From the NCBI RefSeq assembly GCF_003841505.1, contig NZ_REGA01000002.1, forward strand, positions 186,001 to 250,000: a stretch of 64,000 nt of DNA, given 5' to 3'. Positions 60,018 to 64,000 of this stretch are shown piece by piece. This DNA comes from Natrarchaeobius chitinivorans. Lineage in GTDB: Archaea; Halobacteriota; Halobacteria; Halobacteriales; Natrialbaceae. The position numbers and the translations under genes were made by a program. Each line of letters begins with the position of its first letter. Within the stretch, counting starts at the first letter, position 1. The notes below the pieces were generated by a model that was not told where the DNA came from, ran no database searches, and saw only the letters and a program-made list of their open reading frames with translations.

Positions 60018-61127
60018 TTAGACGGCTGCGTCCGTGGATCTGTCAGCCCGGTGGGCCCGAAGTTCGGGAAGCTCTCGACTGTACACCTCGAGCAGTTCGT
60101 CGGTAATCTCCTCCCATGAGTACTGTTCTTCGATCTGCGTTCGGTTTTGCCGTCCCATCTGCTCGACTCGTTCCGGTGACTCCACGAGCGACTGGAGCGC
60201 GTCGTGAAGTTCGTCGACGTCGCCCGGTTCGACCAGTCTTCCGTGCTCGTCGTCGATCACTTCGGGAATGCTCCCGACGTCCGTCGACACGATCGCGTTT
60301 CCGCCGGCCATCCCCTCTAGCATTGCGATCGGGAGGCCTTCGGCGTACGTCGGGAGGACGTAGATCGATCCCTCGCTCAGTAGTTCTCGCTTTCGCTCCT
60401 CAGAGACGTAACCGTGATAGATGACGTTTTCGTGGGCGTCGGCGAGATCCGAAACCGACGACGACAGCGGCCCCTTGCCGGCGAAGTGTACCTCGAACGG
60501 CCGGTCGACGGTCGACTCGAGTCGGTCGATCGCCTCGACGAGTTCCGCGACGCCCTTGCGCTCGATCATGTTCGAGACGAACACCAGCCGTGGGAGATCG
60601 ACTTCGAACTCGGGATCGTACGAGGACGGTTCGACGGCGTTGGGAAGGACGTGGATCGACTCCTCGTCGGTTCGCGTCGAGACCACGTCCCGCCAGTACG
60701 CCGAGAGGACGACGACGCGCTCGCTCGCGTCGAAGACGAGCGACTGGTAGCGTGCGAGAACGCGGGATTCGGTCGTGACGAACTCGTCGAACGACGAGCC
60801 GTGGACGTGAACGACGACCGGCCGATTCCAGACGTACGCGGCGAACAGCACGTAAAACGACGATCGGTAGAACGAGAACCGATGTGAAGTGTGAACGTGG
60901 ACGAGGTCCGGTCGCCTTCGAAACGGGAACCTTATCGCCGCCCACAGGGCGAGCAGTACCGAGTAGACGAACCAGCCGACGCCGCTTCCGGCCGGCGCCA
61001 TTTCCATGTCGTAACTCGAGACCGATACCCGATCGCTCAGCCGCCGGTGTTGTTCCTCGACGTACTGGTGGACGCCGCCGCCGCCGTAGGTGCCTACGAT
61101 GAGCACCCGTGTCGAATCCGCGGACAT
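60018..61127 (-). CDS. Family 4 glycosyltransferase
   Basis: A 369-residue GT-B enzyme. The N-terminal domain starts RVLIVGTYGGGGVHQYVEEQ, with LVHVHTSHRFSFY and VVHVHGSSFDEF. The C-terminal domain has LVFVSNMIERKGVAELVEAI and the sugar-nucleotide EX7E motif in TYAEGLPIAMLEGMAGG. It acts in the cytoplasm on a lipid-linked acceptor. It is the first (leftmost) of a minus-strand set with the epimerase and nucleotidyltransferase, 113 bases from the epimerase. Confidence 0.9.
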   Translation of the reverse strand: MSADSTRVLIVGTYGGGGVHQYVEEQHRRLSDRVSVSSYDMEMAPAGSGVGWFVYSVLLALWAAIRFPFRRRPDLVHVHTSHRFSFYRSSFYVLFAAYVWNRPVVVHVHGSSFDEFVTTESRVLARYQSLVFDASERVVVLSAYWRDVVSTRTDEESIHVLPNAVEPSSYDPEFEVDLPRLVFVSNMIERKGVAELVEAIDRLESTVDRPFEVHFAGKGPLSSSVSDLADAHENVIYHGYVSEERKRELLSEGSIYVLPTYAEGLPIAMLEGMAGGNAIVSTDVGSIPEVIDDEHGRLVEPGDVDELHDALQSLVESPERVEQMGRQNRTQIEEQYSWEEITDELLEVYSRELPELRAHRADRSTDAAV

Positions 61128-61240
61128 ACCCGTCCGAACGCGTCTCGAGGTGTTTGTTATGCCGCGGTTGCGCTCGGATCACCACGCGCGACCGGACGAC
61201 AGGCGACGGCTACGTATTCCCCGGCTGATCGCAGGTCGTC

Positions 61241-62206
61241 TCATCGGGCGGTCGTCGTCCGCCGGGGCATCTCCGCGAGCAACTGTCCGGTCGCCGCCTC
61301 GACGGCGGCTTCGCTCGACCGCTCGGGCTCCCAGCCCAGCGCTGCGAGTTTCTCGATCGACAGACGCATCTTCGGGACGTCACCGGTCCAGCCCCGCTCG
61401 CCGCCAGTGTACTCGTAGTCGGGGTCGAGGCCCATCGCGTCGCTGACGACGTCCGCGATCCGGGTGACGGACGTCGTCGTCCGCGTCCCGAGGTTGAACG
61501 TCGCCACCGGCCCCTCGGCGTGTTCGAGCACGTAACACATCGCGTCGACGCAGTCGTCGACGTGGAGGTAGGACTTCTCCTGACGGCCGTCGCCGAGGAT
61601 CCGCAACGACGTCGGATCCGCGCGCAGTTTGTCGATGAAATCCGGGATCACGGCGCCGCGCAACCGCGGCCCGACGACGTTCGCAAATCGGACGATCCTG
61701 GCGGTTACGTCGTAGGAGTTCGCGTACACCGAGAGGAGCGCCTCGTCGGCGAGCTTGCTCGCCCCGTAGGCGCTGATCGGCTCGAGGGGCGCGTAGTCCT
61801 CCGGCGTCGGACGGGGCGCTTCGCCGTAGACGGTCGACGACGACGTAAAGAGGATCTCGGGGACGTCGACGGCACGCATGCGCTCGAGTACGTTGTGAGT
61901 CATCGCGGCGTTCGACTCGAACTGTTCGCGCGGTCGATCGGTGTCGACGGACTTGCTCGCCGCGAGGTGGAACACGACGTCGACGTCGCCCGTAATCACG
62001 TCGGCCACGTCCTCGGCGTCCGTCAGGTCAGCGTGGACGAACTCGGCTTCGGGCGGAACCCACTCGCGGCGACCGTTCGAGAGATCGTCTGCGACGACGA
62101 CCGCACAGTCCTCGAGCAGTGTCCGGACCAGGTGTGACCCGACGAACCCGGCGCCGCCCGTTACCACGACACGTGATCCCGACAGGGGTGACTCGTTCCG
62201 GTTCAT
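61241..62206 (-). CDS. NAD-dependent nucleotide-sugar epimerase/dehydratase
   Basis: A 321-residue extended SDR. NAD motif GGAGFVGSH (residues about 17-25), serine site LFTSSSTVYGEAPRP, catalytic YGASK near residue 147, and substrate loop GPRLRGAVIPDFI. It resembles UDP-glucose 4-epimerases and GDP-mannose dehydratases; the substrate cannot be fixed. It overlaps the nucleotidyltransferase gene by 4 bases. Confidence 0.9.
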   Translation of the reverse strand: MNRNESPLSGSRVVVTGGAGFVGSHLVRTLLEDCAVVVADDLSNGRREWVPPEAEFVHADLTDAEDVADVITGDVDVVFHLAASKSVDTDRPREQFESNAAMTHNVLERMRAVDVPEILFTSSSTVYGEAPRPTPEDYAPLEPISAYGASKLADEALLSVYANSYDVTARIVRFANVVGPRLRGAVIPDFIDKLRADPTSLRILGDGRQEKSYLHVDDCVDAMCYVLEHAEGPVATFNLGTRTTTSVTRIADVVSDAMGLDPDYEYTGGERGWTGDVPKMRLSIEKLAALGWEPERSSEAAVEAATGQLLAEMPRRTTTAR

Positions 62207-63171
62207 GGTCCGTTAGAAATCTGCGTATGAGCGCCGACCAGCGCGCCGTTGAACTGGAGCCCGTCGAGATCGGTGTCCCGGTCGATGATCGACGACCGGA
62301 CCTCGCAGTCGTCGATCGTCGCGTTCGGAAAGACGATCGACTCCGTGAGGTAGGCGTCGGTCACCTCCGCACCGCTCATCACGTGGACGTTCTCGCCCAT
62401 CGTCGTCCCTTCGACGGTCGCACTCTCGGCCACGCGAGTCTCCCCCTCGAGGTGCCAGGCGACCGCGTCGAGATAACTCTCCGGCGTCCCGATGTCGAAC
62501 CACGCCTCGTCGAAGGTGAACGCTCGGATCGCCTCCCGTTCGAGGAGCCACTGGACGAACCAGCCGGGTTCGTCCGGATTGTTTCCGTCCTCGAGATACG
62601 TCGAGAGCAACGAGAGCGCCTCCGCTGGAAAGCCATAGCAGGCGATGGAGACGAGCGAACTCTCCGGGTTCGCTGGTTTCTCAGTAAAGTCGGCTACCTC
62701 GCCGTCGTCGACGGCGACGACGCCGTAGGAGCTGGCACGGTCGACCGACCCGACGTCGTAGACGGCAAGCAGTGGCGACGTCCCGCTCTGGAACGCATCG
62801 ACGAACTCCGAGACGTCGAAACTGAGCAGGTTGTCACCGGCGATCACGACCGTATCCTCTTCGATCCCCTCGCGCTCGACGAGCTGGGAGAGCGCTCCGA
62901 CGACGCCGAGTTTCTCGGTTTCGGCGGTCGTCTCCTCGACCGTGAGCGTGAGCTTTTCGTACCGACTCGAGGAGAGGTGCTCACGGAAGTGATCTGCGAA
63001 TCGTCGGTTCGTACTCACGAAGACCTCGGAGATGCGGTCGTCAGCCTCGAGTTCGGTGAATATTCGATCGATGACCGTCGCGTCACCGACCGGGAGGAAC
63101 ATCTTCGGCCGGTGTCTCGTGATCGGCCACAGCCGCGTCGCGTAGCCGCCAGCGAGGACGATTGCTTTCAT
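62203..63171 (-). CDS. Sugar-phosphate nucleotidyltransferase
   Basis: A 322-residue enzyme that makes an NDP-sugar from a sugar 1-phosphate and NTP. The signature AIVLAGGYATRLWPIT with HRPKMFLPVGD is at the start; metal site VIAGDNLLSF, and substrate motif DFTEKPANPESS. A left-handed beta-helix end (SATVEGTTMGENVHVMSGAE) follows. It is like archaeal glucose-1-phosphate uridylyl/thymidylyltransferases or mannose-1-phosphate guanylyltransferase. It is transcribed before the epimerase, with which it overlaps by 4 bases. Confidence 0.9.
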   Translation of the reverse strand: MKAIVLAGGYATRLWPITRHRPKMFLPVGDATVIDRIFTELEADDRISEVFVSTNRRFADHFREHLSSSRYEKLTLTVEETTAETEKLGVVGALSQLVEREGIEEDTVVIAGDNLLSFDVSEFVDAFQSGTSPLLAVYDVGSVDRASSYGVVAVDDGEVADFTEKPANPESSLVSIACYGFPAEALSLLSTYLEDGNNPDEPGWFVQWLLEREAIRAFTFDEAWFDIGTPESYLDAVAWHLEGETRVAESATVEGTTMGENVHVMSGAEVTDAYLTESIVFPNATIDDCEVRSSIIDRDTDLDGLQFNGALVGAHTQISNGP

Positions 63172-63355
63172 ATCCCTGTTCAGTCACGCACTCCGTTCAG
63201 TCATTGTTATGAATCTGGTAACGAATCGTATCCGATCGCTGACTCCGGAGGGACGTAATTTCGCCGTCGAACGGTCCGGTTTCCGGCCGGGAATCGGTCC
63301 GCTACGCTCGAGGCGTTACTGTCGAACAGAACGGTGTGACGATCGGTTGCCTTCT

Positions 63356-63442
63356 TCTATAGTCGCCACTGCACGTCACTGCACACCTGATCGACAGACC
63401 GATCGGCGATGGGTGTCTAAACCGTTGTAATTGTTTCTATAG
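63356..63442. mobile_element. MITE-like element, family 1, internally deleted copy
   Basis: Both outer ends are present: CTATAGTCGCCACTGCACGT with CACTGCACACCTGATCG on the left and, reversed, a weaker end closing with CTATAG on the right. Only about ten bases separate the two ends, so the core of other copies is missing. Confidence 0.55.
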
Positions 63443-63445
63443 AGC

Positions 63446-63507
63446 CGTCTCCGATGGCGACGGCCGCGAAATCGCGACCGACGCCTCACCGACTGCTGTC
63501 CGACAGT
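63446..63507. repeat. Short dispersed repeat, copy 2
   Basis: It shares CGATGGCGACGGCCG, GAAATCG and the end CGACAGTA with 14704-14760. It is next to the internally deleted element at 63356 and beyond the stop of the flippase gene. Confidence 0.5.
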
Positions 63508-63543
63508 AGTGACGGAGGTGTGCGTGAGCACGGGAGCGTTCGC

Positions 63544-64000
63544 TCACGCTGGCTCCGGAAGATACCGCCGCACGAACGGGATCGTGACGTCGAGTCGTTG
63601 CTCGAGCAGCGAGATCGGGATCCGATCTGCCGGCTGGAGACACCCCGTAACTGAGACGATCACTACCGAAGCGAGGCCGATGCCGACGAGAAAGACCGGA
63701 AACGTCAGGACCGTCAGCGTAAGCATCCCCTTCAGGACGAACGCGATCGGGAACAGGATCGCCGGGAGGACGACGAACGTCCGTGCGGACCACCTGGAAA
63801 ACGGGCTGATGCCGTATTTCAGCCGCAAGATGGCGTACACCACCAGATTGAGTGTCACGAACGAGAGCATCGACGTCACGGCAGCACCCATATATCCGTA
63901 CCGCGGAATGAGGATCAGGTTCAGGACGATGTTGACGAGAAAGGCGAGGCCGTTTGCGGCCATGATCGCGGCTGTAAAGCCGAGTGCGGAGAGCGTCTCG
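63544..64000 (-). CDS. Polysaccharide flippase (Wzx/MATE-like), C-terminal part
   Basis: The last 151 residues of a gene that begins beyond the window. It is a multi-spanning protein: AANGLAFLVNIVLNLILIPRYGYMG matches the TM helix and RYG loop seen in Wzx flippases, with GAAVTSMLSFVTLNLVVYAI following. The frame stays open to the window edge, with GFTAAIMAANG upstream of the internal Met, so the ATG at 63963 is not the start. It likely exports lipid-linked oligosaccharides across the membrane. Confidence 0.85.
   Translation of the reverse strand, partial: ETLSALGFTAAIMAANGLAFLVNIVLNLILIPRYGYMGAAVTSMLSFVTLNLVVYAILRLKYGISPFSRWSARTFVVLPAILFPIAFVLKGMLTLTVLTFPVFLVGIGLASVVIVSVTGCLQPADRIPISLLEQRLDVTIPFVRRYLPEPA

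Noticed and set aside
63437-63793. 118-codon minus-strand frame overlapping the flippase end
   Set aside because: It is out of frame with the flippase, which shows helices and family motifs up to the window edge.

Overview
The window is chromosomal DNA of an extremely halophilic archaeon. Every protein is strongly acidic, GC content is high, the ribosomal operon has the haloarchaeal gene order with an archaeal RNase P protein inside it, and many families are haloarchaeal (DUF7344, DUF7563, DUF7282, DUF1616, Mrp antiporter with split subunits). The many glycan genes and intergenic repeats suggest the Natrialbales group, but that placement is inference.

Region 1 (1-13.9 kb) is one long + strand operon. 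It holds the tail of a SPOUT RNA methyltransferase, then L3, L4, L23, L2, S19, L22, S3, L29, Rpp29 (RNase P), S17, L14, L24, S4e, L5, S14, S8, L6, L32e, L19e, L18, S5, L30, L15 and SecY. Most genes overlap by 4 to 11 bases or are a few bases apart, and the operon ends in a T-rich terminator after secY.

Region 2 (14-22 kb) is read from the minus strand. Three metabolic genes come first (flavin/PNPOx-fold, MaoC hydratase, alpha/beta hydrolase). A tightly overlapping five-gene operon follows: acetyltransferase, sugar aminotransferase, Gfo/Idh oxidoreductase, UDP-sugar dehydrogenase and glycosyltransferase. Together these match the WbpD-E-B-A pathway to UDP-2,3-diacetamido-glucuronic acid, so this is probably a sugar for S-layer or N-glycan assembly.

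Region 3 (22-38 kb) is accessory and rich in repeats. It carries small regulators (two DUF7344, one PadR, two winged-helix), a DUF1616 membrane protein, an extraordinarily acidic repeat surface protein, a UDP-sugar epimerase, a dihydroorotase-like enzyme, an ABC exporter and PyrD. Region 4 (38-47 kb) is a nine-gene Mrp-type Na+/H+ antiporter operon with three antiporter-like subunits.

Region 5 (47-64 kb) is a cell-surface and polysaccharide island. It has a recombinase relative lacking catalytic residues, a phosphodiesterase, a FemAB/GNAT protein, a second DUF1616 protein, a GT-C-like membrane protein, a decayed IS200/IS605 tnpB, a BNR-repeat protein, a Tat-exported beta-helix protein with four tandem C-terminal modules, a GT4 glycosyltransferase, an epimerase, a nucleotidyltransferase and the end of a flippase.

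The least explained material is non-coding. It includes a family of MITE-like elements with inverted ends of about 37 bp (24.4, 31.4, 52.8 and 63.4 kb), a second palindromic family of about 85 bp (16.4, 22.9 and 34.2 kb), and a 100-base near-perfect hairpin at 51.4 kb that may be a structured RNA.
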